Below, one piece after another: positions 1 to 13,778 of a DNA stretch of 64,000 nt (within the stretch, counting starts at the first letter, position 1; every line of letters begins with the position of its first letter). The DNA comes from Selaginella moellendorffii. Lineage: Eukaryota; Streptophyta; Lycopodiopsida; Selaginellales; Selaginellaceae. The notes below the pieces were generated by a model, which saw nothing but the letters and a program-made list of their open reading frames with translations, did no database searches and was not told where the DNA came from. The stretch is taken from assembly GCF_000143415.4 (NCBI RefSeq), contig NW_003314279.1:1562735-1626734 (forward strand), given 5' to 3'. A program made the translations under genes and the position numbers.

Positions 1-388
1 CGCCGTTTCGATTCGTGTCGTATAGCTGTAACAGTGTGCTTTTTAGCGATTAAGAGAAGAGTTCGAATCACTCACATCGAGCATCTCTTGCACCTCTTCC
101 CTGGCTGGCGGGTCGTAATGGGGACCCGGAAAATGCTTGTTTATATCGCTGCGTGTGTATTGTGAGTGGATTTTGATACCGATAGAGATGAATTGACTTA
201 CTTGTACACGAGCAGAATGGCGGTGTAGAGCTCCTGGAAGGAGATGAAATCGTTGCCATTGTGTGCCGTGAAGTGGTCAAAGACCCGATCTATGATGCCT
301 TGCACTTGCAGCTCCTTCGCTGCAAGGCAAAAGCTCCATTTCTATGCGAGAGAAAATAGCCAAAAAGCATACCTTGGAGCTGACCCAT
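1..388 (-). CDS. EF-hand calcium-binding protein, 5' part (3' end outside window)
   Basis: The minus strand gives four exons with GT-AG introns and consistent phase: 373-388 (start ATG at 386-388), 202-319, 76-148 and 1-25 (runs off the window). The peptide starts MGQLQ, followed by a helix-rich stretch with VFDHFTAHNGNDFISFQEL, then the run DINKHFPGPHYDPP, and it ends in YDTNRNG, which begins a canonical EF-hand loop (D-x-N-x-N-G). I recall a conserved but uncharacterised plant EF-hand protein with an AILLVYNDINK...PGPH pattern, so a calcium-sensor role is likely; substrate and location are unknown. Introns are about 50 bp. The exon junctions restore the conserved YNDINK sequence, which supports the model. 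The 3' end is missing, so the number of EF-hands cannot be told. Confidence 0.72.
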
Positions 389-896
389 ACCAAAAGCTCC
401 TGACCAATTGATCTCCCAAATCACACCTGAGCCTGCAACAATTGGCGACAAGGAAAAAGAGAGAAATTTCAGCTCACCAGTCCAAATTCACAAAATTCGA
501 CCTGGATGTCTGAAAATGGAATACGACACACCAAAGCTGTGAACGCACCGTCCGCCCACCAACTACAACAAAAGCGAGGAAAAAGAAAAATGGGGGGACA
601 TGCCAAGAACAGCAGCACTTGTAGTTAAAAACGATCGAAAAAAATAGTAAACAAAGAATTAACACTTCGGGAGAGAAAAATTTAGAAAAACTGACCACAG
701 AACTGTGGTTTGCTTGGTGCACCAGTTACATTCATTTCATCCTTCCCCACATGTTTTGCTAGCTGAGATCCATCCATCAAAAAGCCCATCAAAAAGATTT
801 ACAAAGAAAGAAAAAACAAAGAAAGCTTTTGAATCGCAAACCTCTTGTCTTTCCTCCCGGCTTTTCTCTTTCGTTCTTGGTTGTAGCAGTGCTTTG
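389..896. other. Intergenic region between EF-hand gene and FTSH4
   Basis: About 500 bp between the 5' end of the EF-hand gene and the stop codon of FTSH4, both on the minus strand. It should hold the EF-hand promoter and 5' UTR and the FTSH4 3' UTR. Open frames here are short and have no recognisable protein; I see no RNA gene. Confidence 0.6.
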
Positions 897-3491
897 TCAA
901 GTCCCGGCCGGTACAGTCTTGGCCTTCGCTGCCGCTGCCGCCGCCGCCGCAGCAGCCGCTGCTGCTGCTGCCGCCGCTGCTGCCGACTGTGGAGGAGTGG
1001 GGACGAGCGCGGGTGGAGTTGGCAGTGGAGTTGGCAGCGGAGCTCCCTGGGAGCTCACTTGAGCGAGCAGTGCCTTGATCTGCAACCCCGTTAGCGTCTC
1101 GCGTTCCAGGAGGGCCTTCGCTAGCGCGTGAAGCTCGCGCTGGTGCGTGGTAAGGATCGTCTTTGCATTGTCGTAGGCCCGTTGGAGCAGCTCCCGGACC
1201 TCGTTCTCGACCAGCAGCCTCGTCTCCGTGCTCATGTTCTTGCCGTCGTCTTCGTAGTTGTGGGACACGACCCCCACCTCCTTGCTCATGCCGTACTTGG
1301 TGACCATCTCGCGGGCCAGCCGAGTCGCCGACTTTATGTCCGAGGCCGCCCCCGACGTGACCTCGTTCTCCCCGAAGATGAGCTCCTCCGCCACCCTTCC
1401 CCCCATGCAAACGTCCAGCCTTGCCAGCATCTGCTTCCGCGAGAAGCTCGTCTCGTCCTTGTCTGGCAGCTGCGCGACCATTCCCAGTGCCATTCCCCGC
1501 GGGACGATAGTGGCTTTGTGGACGGGGAGAGCGCCGTCCGTGTGGATCGCCACTAGCGCATGACCGCCTTCGTGGTAAGCTGTGAGCTGCCGGGATTCTT
1601 CTGAGATCACGGCCGACTTCCTTTCACTTCCCATCATGATCTTGTCCTTGGCGTACTCGAGGTCCTCCATCCCCACATTCTTCTGACCATCCATGGCTGC
1701 TTTAAGAGCTGCTACGTTCACCAAGTTCGCGAGATCCGCACCAGAGAAGCCCGGAGTGCCTCTCGCTATGATCGACAAATCCACATCCTCGTTTTTAGGA
1801 ACCTGGAAAGAACAAGATTTAACAAGAGAATCAGCAAAGATTGAATTCTACCTTGGTCATGTGAGAATCTAGAATTTGCCTGCGGCCTTCCACGTCTGGA
1901 TTTGGAACCACCACATGCCGATCGAACCGACCAGGACGGACAAGCGCCTTGTCGAGAGATTCGGGGAAGTTCGTAGCCGCGATCACTATGATGCCTTCGT
2001 TTTGCTTGAAACCGTCCAGCTCCACCAACAGCTGGTTCAGTGTCATCTTCATGTACTGTTGGTCCTTGGGATTTCGGCTCCCACCTATTGCATCAATTTC
2101 GTCCATAAAGATTATGCATGGCGAGCGCTTCTTCGCAGCTGCGAATAAGTCCCGCACTCGCCGAGCACCAACTCCGACGAACATTTCCTCGAACTCGCTC
2201 CCGCTGCAATAGAAAAACGGTACCCCTGCTTCACCAGCAATTGCCCGAGCCAGCATCGTCTTTCCTGTCCCAGGAGGCCCAACCAGAAGGACGCCTTTCG
2301 GTAGCTTGCCACCTAAACGGGTAAATTTCTGCAAAGAAGCAACCGAGACTGGAGTTACAAACCGGAGAAACACGAAAGAAAAATAGATAAAGCAATGACC
2401 TTTGGATCCCGAAGATAGTGAACAATCTCCTCCAACTCCGCTTTGGCTTCGTCGACTCCTTTCACGTCACTGAACTTGGTGTTAGACTCCAAGCTTGGCT
2501 GTACCTCCTCATTGAGACCCAGCCCTGCCAGGAACCAGGGGCGTGAGTAAGACCTCCTTTCCTATACAGACAAGGATGCCAGTTCAACACGTAGGCAAGA
2601 CCTTAAAACAAACGCATCCATGCATTGCAAGCCATGCTCTACGATGCTTACCTTTGCTGAGGCCCTTGTCCTCGATAATGGCCCCAACGCCAGAGAGAAG
2701 TAGAAAGCCCAGAGCCAAGGTTCGAACAGTTCGCCACACTTGAACTCTAAAACCTCCTTCGGACGTGACCATGTGGATTGGCGCACTGGGAGAGCCCAAA
2801 ATTCCGTCTTTCGTGGCTGTTCCTACTGCCGGAAACGCCGAAGACATGATCGGTCGCGCCTCAGCTTGAAAACTTCCTAGCGATGCAGTTGCTCCTACAC
2901 GGTTAAAACAAAAAAAAAGAGGATCAGATCCGATAAAGAAAGAGTTACAGCGTTTACCTCTTTGCAGCGTTTTCAACAAGGCACTGTCATCGAGCCTATC
3001 GACCTTGACGAGAGCTTTGAGATACTCGGCCAAAGCACCGGCGCTGTGCTGCGGAAGTGGTCTACTCTCGAACCACCAAATCACTCCCTCGGGATCCACC
3101 TTGTTAAGATCTCTTAGAAACTTCACTTGTTTCTCCTGAGCATCGGGCCCTCCTTCTCTCTCCAGCTGCTCCAGCCTTCTCGAGAAATTGCTTGTGTAGC
3201 TCGACATGCAGCGTCTCTTGAGGCGATTCAACACGATCCCTGCGCCATCCGAAATTCAAGCATCATTAGCAACGGGAAGAGGACGAGGGAAATCGGATAG
3301 AAAAATGCCTGCATCCAGCTGCTTCAACACAATCGCGCGTCCCAGCCCATACAAGGATGTCGCCGACACCATCTGCGTGGCGGAGGAGCCTCCCTGTGGT
3401 CGAAATCCGCGGGCAATCAGCGCGGGCGCAGCCCTAATGGGAGAGAGGAAAGAGAGCGCCATACCTTCTCCAGCAACTGACGCCATGCCAT
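897..3491 (-). CDS. FTSH4: FTSH4-type i-AAA mitochondrial metalloprotease
   Basis: Seven exons: 3465-3491, 3370-3433, 2958-3239, 2652-2894, 2400-2524, 1852-2328 and 897-1802. They add to 708 codons (707 aa), close to Arabidopsis FTSH4 as I recall it (about 717). Seen: start MAWRQLLEK with an Arg-rich presequence, one membrane segment (about 181-198), P-loop GPPGTGKT (264-271), Walker B FMDE (321-324), the second region of homology, and zinc-binding HEGGH (483-487). The form HEGGH and the run [18 protein letters not shown] are typical of plant FTSH4 rather than chloroplast FtsH. The C terminus ends in about 22 alanines. Family knowledge: a hexameric inner-membrane protease facing the intermembrane space, degrading damaged or unassembled respiratory-chain proteins. 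Start choice rests on the MAW match and phase; exon 2 (64 bp) is the least certain part. Confidence 0.93.
927..992 (-). repeat. GCN trinucleotide run encoding poly-alanine tail of FTSH4
   Basis: An interrupted run of GCC/GCT/GCA alanine codons near the 3' end of FTSH4, giving about 22 consecutive alanines before the last nine residues. The codons are mixed, not a pure triplet repeat. I recall an alanine tail also in Arabidopsis FTSH4, so it is probably a genuine family trait. Confidence 0.8.
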
Positions 3492-3844
3492 GCCGCCCGA
3501 GCTCCCAAAATCGATCCTTCACGCGCTAGGGCGCCCTGGCAGCCACCGCCTCCTGGAGAAGTCCCCAAACCATCAAGAACACGAGAATGCCCAGAGGGTT
3601 TCAACCCCTTCTTCTCGCTCCTCCGCGTTTCGATTCCCCCTGCCAGCCCTAATTTCGTGGCGTGAGGCGGAATATTCTAAAAGTACACATTCGAAAAAAA
3701 AAAACCCCAGCCTTTTGGCTGGTTATATAATACAAAGAAAACTGTACATTCTCTTCATTGTAAAAAATGTTGTGCTAACGTTATGGGGGCAGCACCGAGT
3801 TTCTTCGTTCTTTAGAATTTCTTCCACGAAAACCAGTCGATCGA
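3492..3844. other. Short intergenic region, FTSH4 5' flank and PDR 3' flank
   Basis: About 350 bp upstream of FTSH4 and downstream of the transporter stop codon, both minus strand. It must contain the FTSH4 promoter and the transporter 3' UTR. Copy B has the counterpart at 22713-23057, with small indels. No further gene is seen. Confidence 0.6.
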
Positions 3845-6800
3845 TCATCGGTTCTGGAAGTTGAAAACTTTGATGCAGATGGCGAAGCACACCGCGAAGA
3901 CGACGACGAGGCCGACGTGAACTCCGGCCACGACGCCCAAGAAGTCGTGCCTGAACCCAAAGTTGGACCTCAAGAAGCGCTCCACGGTCGTCTCTTCGCC
4001 GTCGGCCCGGAACAACGGCGTGGTGACATCTCCAAGCTGAGACGTGAAGAGGCCGTAGAGAGACCACGCCGGTGGCGAGGCCCAGTAGTACCACCTCCAC
4101 CACACTGGAATCGCCTGAGAGACACCAAGAAACAAACCAAAGTGTTAAGAAATCGGAAAAGAAATGTGTGGAATTCATGAACTTACGGGTCGAGGGATGA
4201 TGAAGCCAGAGAACAGGTTCCAGATTGCGTAGAATGCCGAGGATACGATGGCTGCAATCTGGTCGTTGGGTGTCAGCGCCACCGTCACCATGCCGTAGAG
4301 CGTGAAGTAGAGGAACGTCATGTACAAGAAGAAGATGAACCACAGGAACTTGGCTGCTGTCCATTCCAGCTGCATCGTCGCGTACACAATGAGTCCATAC
4401 GTGAAGGCTTGCACGAACACGTAGGGAATCTCGATCAGGACCTGGACGCACGGAGTTTTCCTTGATGAGTCAAACGAAATCTGAAGAGTCGGATGTATGC
4501 CTTACCTGAGCAAAAGCATATGGAAGGGGAGAGTACATTCCAGCGGCTCTTTCTCGATAGTAGACCGTTCGCTCGATAGCAACGACTGGCTGTACTCCTG
4601 ATGCATTGCTGACCCCAAGGAAGAGCACAGCAGCGTATATAGATCCCATCAGATTAAAGAGGTCTTGTTCTCTTGATCTGCTCACGAGAGAAAGGCAGGA
4701 GTCAGAACCAACGCTCGATTGAACTACACAGCGTTTACCTTTTGGAGCCGATGTCCCAAAACATTGTGCCAAACATTATCGCGACAACCAAGGTGAAGAA
4801 CATGCGAACCAGAACGTAGTATGGATTTTTCCAGTATGACTGATGTTGTTTCCACAAGCATCCCATGACCTGTCCGAGGAACGACAGAGGGTATTGCGTT
4901 GGAAACCATATGTCTTCCGTGCCGGGAACCGGAGTGCTCAGCTGAGTAATAATAGCTTCATTGTGCCTAGACACACCAGTGGTTTAGCCAAGAAAGAGAT
5001 AATGGTCAAGTGTGCTTACTGGTAGACTGAAGAAGTTTTATAGATGTCCGCAAAATCTACTCCCAGACGATTCTCCACGTCTGCAGCGGTAACCTCTAAC
5101 ATCCATGTAGCTGGATTGTATCCTTCTCTTATGTTAGGAACACCGCTAATACCCTGGGGAAATTAATCCACATAAATCATCTCAAGTCTGCAAGAACAAA
5201 GCAAGAGACTTACCTGGAAGTATTCAACAAGTTTGTGCGAGTTCTTTCCCAAGGAACCTGCGTAGATAACGCGCCCTCCGCGTTTCATCAACAGAAGCTG
5301 GAGAAAGCAGGCAGGTTTTCAAGAGAGTTTGCAAGGTAATAATCGCGTACCTCATCGAAGGCCTCAAAAATGTCAATGCTAGGCTGATGAATGGTGCAGA
5401 CGACAGTGCGACCGGTGTCGACAGTGTTCCGGACCGTTCTCATGACAATTGCTGCCGCTCGTGCATCCAGTCCGGAAGTTGGCTCGTCCATGAAAATGAT
5501 TGAAGGATTTGCAACGAGCTCCACGGCAATTGTCAGTCGTTTCCGCTGCTCGGTCGAAAGTCCATCAACTCCAGGGAGACCAACCAACGCATCCCGGAGA
5601 GGGTTAAGCTCTACAAGCTCCATAACTTCTTCCACAAACATCTGTTCCAAAACTCACCTTAGCAAATTTGACTACGAAAAACATCTCTCTCCTTACCTTT
5701 TTCGTCCCCTTATCAATGTCATCCGATAGTCGGAGCCAAGCAGAATAAACCAGTGACTCGTACACTGTAACGTTGGGTGAATGAATGTCAGTTTGTTCGC
5801 AATAACCCGAAATCCTAGCAAAAGTAGCCTGGTTTTTGGGATAGCCGGAGATGCGAATGTCGCCTTCAATGTAGCCACCAGTTTTACGCCCGGCTAAAAC
5901 ATCCATGAGAGTTGTCTTTCCAGCACCGCTTACACCGACAAGAGCCGTGAGAACTCCAGGCCTGAAGCTACTGCTTACGTCGTGCAGCAACTGTAATCTA
6001 TTTTCTGTCACGCCTTGTTGCTTCATTTCCTGTTACAAGTGCATTAGAACTCAATATCCTACAAAGGAAATGCGTAAAAGCATACCGCGGGCATGTCAAC
6101 GTAGTAGTTAACATGATTGAATGACATTGCTAAAGGTTGAAACGGGAGTATCATTCCCCTTTTAGAATCGGCACCCATTCGACCAGACGTAAGCTCCAGA
6201 TCTCCTGGCATTCGATGTTAGACCATATAATGAAATTTGTGATGGCGCCATTACCTGCATTAGAAGATCTGCCCGATCGCTTTGATTTTGCACGCACTGA
6301 TCTTTCTGAGACTTCGCCGGTGCGGTTCACGTTTTGCTCTTCTAGTATTTCCTCAGACACTACGGCCTGCGGGTTTCCAGGAGCTGTTTAAATAGAAAAA
6401 ATGAGTACCTACATGGAGAAAAGAAATAGATTTCTACGTACCGCTGAAGTAAGCGAGTGCCAAAGTGAAAAAAACGTTGAAGAAAATGGCATAAGCCAAC
6501 TGAGCACCAGTTCCAAGCCAATACCAGTTTTTATTGGGGAACAGGCCTCGAGACTCTAGAACTTGGTTGCCAACGGTGGTGGTCTGATTGGCATTTTCGA
6601 GAATCTGCCATCTTGATGCACTGAACTCGTTCACGGCAAGCGCATTCTGTGCGTACATCATGGGCGACGACCAATATCCCCAAATCCACCAAGGTTCAAT
6701 GTCCTCTGGAAATTAAAGACCATTATAAGTTGTGCTACCTGAGTATAGTCAATGGATTACCTCTAGAAAGAAGAAAACCACCGAGGACAAGAACTATCAG

Positions 6801-9413
6801 CAGCGCGAAAGAGCCGAAGGTGTTCGCTACAACCATAGTCCGAGAAAGTGAAGCAATGAATCGGAAAAGACCTCCCGACATTTGATGAATTAAGAACATG
6901 AGGAGGAACTGCTGGAAGAACCTGAAACGCTCAAACATAAAATATGAACACTATTTCTCACTTGACATCAATGTAACAAACCTGGCGGCACTAGGAGCAA
7001 ATCCAACCACGTAGTACGTCATGCACACCCAAAGTGCTGATTCGAGCAGGGACACTGGAATTCGAGTGATCAAGGTAGGAAGAGAAAATGCCCACGCAGG
7101 AAATAGCATCTGGTCCCGCTGCTTGTAAAATACTGGAAGGCGCGCAATGGTCATCGCCAACTCCGCAAATCCATTAAACATGACGATGATCAGGCCGAAG
7201 AACAAGGCTCCCATGTAGAGACCGCCATCGCCAACAGTTCTGTGATGCATTTCGGTCCGGAGAAACACAGTCATCGTGATAAAGGCCAGAAGAATCAGCT
7301 GCATTGGAAATTTTAGTATCAGATATATGGATTTTAGTCTTCGATAACATACCTGAGAACCTTTGAACACGTAGACGAATGAGTTCCTCTTCATCAAAAG
7401 TATCTCCCGCGCCAAGAGAGCCTTGAAAAGCTCCCAGTTACTAAGAGCGTACTTCTGAGTGACAAGAGCTGCCGGATGGCTTTTACTCTTGTCAAAAGGC
7501 CGCGCCAATTCTTCAGCAATGTTCTGACCGACATGGAACTTTTGAAAGGCATCCGCGAACTCCTGGACAGGTATAAATCTGTATGGCATCCTCTTGTCAG
7601 CCCAATACTGTTCCTGGTCTTTCCTTGACGTAACTTCTTGCAAAAAGTCCGCGACGCCTTTCCTCGGAGGACATTTAAATCCCTTCGTCTCGAAGAAATC
7701 CAACACGAGTTCCCGGGGCCCCTGATATACAATCTGCCCCTCCGATAGAAGAATCAAGTCGTCGAAAAGCTCAAACGTCTCGGGCGCAGGCTGGAGCAAG
7801 GAGATGACCATGGTAGCATCGAGCACATGGACAAACTGCCTTAAGCTCTTCACTATCTGAAATGTGGTCGAGCTGTCAAGACCGGTTGAAATCTCGTCCA
7901 TGAAAAGAGACTTTGCAGGCCCAACGAGCATCTCTCCTGCAAATTAAACATTTGTCATAAACAAATCGTGACCAAAAAGCTTCCAGGCTTGCAAGTCTTA
8001 CCTGTAGTGACACGCTTCTTTTGTCCTCCAGAAATACCCCTGCGCATGGCGTCTCCGACAAGTATATCAGAACAAACGTCCAAACCCAAAATCTGGAAGC
8101 GAAAAAATGCATGAGAACCGCAAATCCTCTTTGATCACGATCCAAAACACGCTTACCTTCAGCACATAGTCCGTTACAATGGAGGTCTCCTGACCCTCTA
8201 TAGCCGACGCCTGTAAGAAACTCGTAAGAACGCTGCCAACCAAAAAGTGCTTCTTGCCTTCATGAACGCATCAACATCAGGATCCGGTTTGATCTTGGCA
8301 TTTTTCTCCCGTCTTGAAAGCTCCGTTATCATCTCTGACACAAGTTATAAGAAAGTCAATTCCACTTGCACGCCAACCCAGGACGTTGCTTACCATATCT
8401 GCTTCCCACGCCTTGACACCTAGAAGCAAAATCAAACGTCTCCCTCACTGTCAACTCCCCGCTATGCAAGTCGTGTTGGCTTATGTAAGCAGAAGTCCTT
8501 TGAGGCACAAATTCAGTCAATGTGTGGCCATTGTAGGTGACTCTCCCAGAAACCTGTAAAGTAAAATCTAAGATGAGAACCATCTCCTAAAAGCTGGAGG
8601 ACTTCCTTGCCTTAAGGCTTTGGTCCAACTTTCCAGAAAGCGCCAGAAGCAGCGTAGTTTTCCCTGCGTTAGGAGGGCCTAGCAGAAGTGTCATCCTGTA
8701 GAGAAGTATGAGCACAAGATTTTTCGCCGAAAGCTGCAGCAATTTCGTTACCTGGAAGGCTTCACGATACCACTAACGTTGCGCAAAATCGTGAGGACGT
8801 GTTTCTTAGAAGGGAGCAAGTGTAGCTTTCCCAAGATTTGCTGGAAAAACAAATCACAACAAAAAAGTAAGAGCCAGAGAGCGATGAAAAGATTTTTTCG
8901 TTAATAGTACGAACCTCGGACATGTTGATGACAAAGTTAAGCAGCGTCGGTAGAGCTCGCTTGCCGACACGTACATCAGCTTCGATTTGAAGTCCTTCGT
9001 ACCTCACCTCGATTTTGGGAAGGTCTATCCCGACTCTGAGACAATTGTTCCAAGAGTGAGAAGAAACTCGAGTCAAAACATTTCTACTACCTGTCGATCC
9101 TTTCCCGGAGCTTGCGGATGAACATCTCGTTCTCCGTGTCCGTTGTTGCCAAGAGCTTCTCCACAAGATTCCTCCTCTCCGTGAGGCCCAAGGACTTGAC
9201 ATCAATGTGCTCGTGGCGAGTGCTCCCATGCTCGCCCACATTCTTGATTATGGCCGTCCGGAGGCGATCGTATGTGGGAAGCTTCTCCAGCGCGGCCCAT
9301 TTCAGCGCCTCCTCATCATCCACCTCCCTGACCGAGCTGCGCGAGAAGACATTTTCCGTCCACGATCGCGAGCTCGCCGCTCTCATCAGCTCCACGTCGG
9401 TCGGAGCCGCCAT
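3845..9413 (-). CDS. PDR: PDR-type full-size ABCG transporter, copy A
   Basis: Twenty-two exons: 9091-9413, 8915-9035, 8752-8840, 8611-8695, 8394-8553, 8258-8334, 8157-8210, 8002-8092, 7353-7936, 6982-7298, 6761-6921, 6442-6705, 6255-6383, 6086-6204, 5697-6029, 5351-5641, 5214-5297, 5020-5153, 4739-4966, 4506-4677, 4187-4441 and 3845-4114. The sum is 1447 codons (1446 aa), and every phase fits. The order is NBD-TMD-NBD-TMD, the reverse layout of plant PDR proteins: P-loop GPPNAGKT (about 185-192), ISGGQKKR (323-330), LFMDE (343-347); second P-loop GVSGAGKT (890-897), LSTEQRKR (997-1004), FMDEPT (1018-1023). Each TMD shows hydrophobic helices. Family role: ATP-driven export of terpenoids, hormones, lipids or toxins across the plasma membrane; the substrate here is unknown. 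Two introns use GC donors. The ATG at 9413 starts MAAPTDVEL; the upstream in-frame extension has no ATG. Confidence 0.95.
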
Positions 9414-10486
9414 CGCTCCCCCCTTTTCCCCTCTTTCGCGATGATCCAATGAGGCAATATCTGGAATTCAGGGGCGAGGCGACCTACAAAATTCCACCCC
9501 CGATTCGACGAGCTACCACTAGAAGTCGACTCGATCGAGATCCAGATCACAGATCCTGGCGCTACATCCCTGGATCGATCGAGCCGGAAGAAATGAGGAG
9601 AACGGAAAATAGTTTGGGAGCTAGGGGTTTATATATTTGAAGCATAACTTGGACACTTGGCCTCTTTGGACCATGACCCCAAAACTTCTACACACAAAGC
9701 CCATGCTACTTCATGGAAGCTTCACATTTCGACGCTTCTAATGATCCAAGGGCTGGGATTTGATCCGACGGTCCAGACGCTTGACTAGAAAGCACACGTG
9801 ATGCTGTAGACCCTCTCCTATGGAGAGTCCTCGCCATTAGAAAAAAAAACTGTTCTAAGTAGGAGTGCTCTTCTCGACGCCGCCGCACACGCTTTGGCGT
9901 GGATGCAAAGTTTTTGCGCGAAATTTCGAAATAGAAGCGTTGACCGGGGTGAATATGCCGCGTACACCAGTTGTTTCAGCGATGGTGTATTGACCTGGAA
10001 GATTGACACCACCAATAAGATTGGAAAAACGAATGGTGGTTGTTTCCTTGAATTTGACCGAAATCGTTCGGCTATTCAATGTGACCTGATCAAAGGTGTT
10101 TAGAAAGTTGCTAATTGTAGTAGCTTTTGATTACTAGAGAAATCTTGGAGTTATTTTATTCAATATAATAAAGGGATTCAATCTCACAGATAACTAGTTT
10201 GCAATAATTGGAGTCAACTTTGATTTGCGATCTTTGAGCAGCATTCAAGATAGTTTTGCTCGGTGGAAGGAGGTCCCGTGCTAATGTAAAACACCATCTA
10301 GGATTACTAGCAGTTTTTGAAGTACAACTTGTTGTAGAGTTTGATCTCATTACTAGCAGCTTTTAAATACAATATGTGCTGTCATAAGATCTCACTGATT
10401 TTATTCGTCTTCGCTATATGCTAAATATTCGCGTTTGCAATCAAAACGATTTCAAAGAAAGCGATTGAGATTCTCATCTTGTAACC
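9414..10486. other. Intergenic region upstream of PDR copy A
   Basis: About 1.07 kb between the transporter start and the ELP3 stop, both minus strand, so it holds the transporter promoter and the ELP3 3' UTR. A related, partly deleted version lies at 28625-29603. Short open frames are not shared between the copies as proteins, and I see no gene. Confidence 0.6.
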
Positions 10487-12619
<2,133 letters not shown>

Positions 12620-12626
12620 TTGCCGC

Positions 12627-12642
12627 TAAAACCCTAACCCAA
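12627..12642 (+). promoter_or_regulatory. Telo-box in ELP3 5' flank
   Basis: The sequence contains AAACCCTAA followed by a second CCCTAA within 25 bp directly upstream of the ELP3 ATG. Such telo-boxes are known near the start of many plant translation-related genes. The motif is conserved in the duplicate at about 31735-31762. Function here is inferred. Confidence 0.5.
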
Positions 12643-12674
12643 GAACCCTAAAAAAAAAGTTGAAATATATTTTT

Positions 12675-12863
12675 GAGAAAAAGAAAACTATAGTTTGTGC
12701 TAATCACACTCTCTCTAAAATTTTAAAAAAAATTCAAATAACTAAATAAACTTTTTCATTTAATTAGGTTATTTGAATATAGTTTTTTTTTTTAAATTCC
12801 ATTCGTAGTTATGTTTTACATTAATGTGTTAGTAATGTTTTAGATTGGATTTATAAACTCCAT
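12675..12863. other. AT-rich gap between ELP3 and lectin-like gene
   Basis: The gap lies just beyond the right end of duplicated block A, is very AT-rich with long T and A runs, and shows no coding potential. It must hold the 3' UTR of the lectin-like gene. Confidence 0.5.
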
Positions 12864-13778
12864 TTAGAGATTTTGTTTCCTGTGATTAATGGAAGCCCAA
12901 ATTGCTTTTACATGAGTCATTCCATCAAAAGGCGTGTACTTGTAGATCACGAAGTTGCCATCGTCCTGAAGGGAGCTTGCTGTAGCATCGTCAGCAATTT
13001 CTGACTCCCATGCTGGATTTGCATTCTCTCGCTTGTACACAGCTAAGACACCATTCTTGTGAAGGACGGCATAACAATTGCTGCCTTTGCCCCAAGAATC
13101 ACTTGCCCATCTAGCCACATTCTGGCTATCATAGAGGACAAGGTTGCAATCGCTCTGCATGACCAGCGTGTACCATGCATTTGCTGACCTGAGATAGTGA
13201 TTGGTGTATATGTACGTCCCATCCTCGTACTTGTCCGTATAATCAACCTTGCTGAACAGGGTATTGAATTTGGGATCGCAGTCCCCTTGCACATTAGGTC
13301 CGGCAAGTTCAGGTGCAAGCGCTCCTGGCTGTGCAGCAGCACGGTCACCAGTACTGGTATCACCAGATTCCTGACACCGAATCTGCAAGATGTGTTCGGT
13401 ACCTACAATGCTAGCAAATCCACCTCTGATGGCTCGTTCCCACAAGTGTGGCAGGAGATCCACAGCATACTTATTCAGCCGCTCCCATGGTACCAAGTTT
13501 AACCACTGTGGGTCAGATGAACACGACGCTTCGTTCAACAACCAAGCCTCAACCCAGACACTTCTTCCCTCGACATTGATAATCTGATCTACAAGTATTT
13601 GGCCAGCATAGTAAGCGTCCCGATAAGGAACATTTCGTAAGAAATTCAAGACTTTATTCATGAGCACACTGGCCCCTTGCTGAGTTAGTCTACCAGGTGA
13701 CCCTGTAGGGTTTATCAACATCCCATGAGAAACAACCAAACACAGGCATAGCATGGATGCCACAAGAAGGAGAGACAT
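12864..13778 (-). CDS. Secreted bulb-type (GNA) lectin-like protein
   Basis: A single 304-aa open frame without introns. The chosen ATG (13776-13778) gives MSLLLVASMLCLCLVVSHG, a good signal peptide; the frame is open further upstream to 13973, but those residues do not look like a targeting sequence. The C-terminal 110 residues match a GNA/bulb lectin domain: QSDCNLVLYD fits the mannose-binding pattern QxDxNxVxY, while the second and third sites (LHKNGVLAVY, LQDDGNFVIY) are degenerate. The N-terminal 150 residues, with several cysteines and tryptophans, match nothing I recognise. Probably secreted and carbohydrate-binding; only one full sugar site is seen, so affinity may be low. The gene is not present beside copy B, so it arrived or was lost after the duplication, or lies outside the copied unit. 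Confidence 0.75.
   Translation of the reverse strand: MSLLLVASMLCLCLVVSHGMLINPTGSPGRLTQQGASVLMNKVLNFLRNVPYRDAYYAGQILVDQIINVEGRSVWVEAWLLNEASCSSDPQWLNLVPWERLNKYAVDLLPHLWERAIRGGFASIVGTEHILQIRCQESGDTSTGDRAAAQPGALAPELAGPNVQGDCDPKFNTLFSKVDYTDKYEDGTYIYTNHYLRSANAWYTLVMQSDCNLVLYDSQNVARWASDSWGKGSNCYAVLHKNGVLAVYKRENANPAWESEIADDATASSLQDDGNFVIYKYTPFDGMTHVKAIWASINHRKQNL

Noticed and set aside
60-70. GTTCGAATC resembling a tRNA T-loop
   Set aside because: It falls in an intron of the EF-hand gene and no acceptor or anticodon stem can be formed around it.
927-992. Alanine-codon run as a possible assembly or repeat-expansion artefact
   Set aside because: Codons are mixed, and a similar alanine tail is known to me in the Arabidopsis protein, so it is probably a normal part of FTSH4.
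705-1563. Plus-strand open frames opposite the FTSH4 last exon
   Set aside because: Shadows of a GC-rich coding exon; they encode nothing recognisable and the minus strand is unambiguously FTSH4.
9414-9449. Upstream extension of the PDR protein before MAAPTDVEL
   Set aside because: The frame is open but begins with TTG; the first ATG is at 9413 and the same start is kept in copy B.
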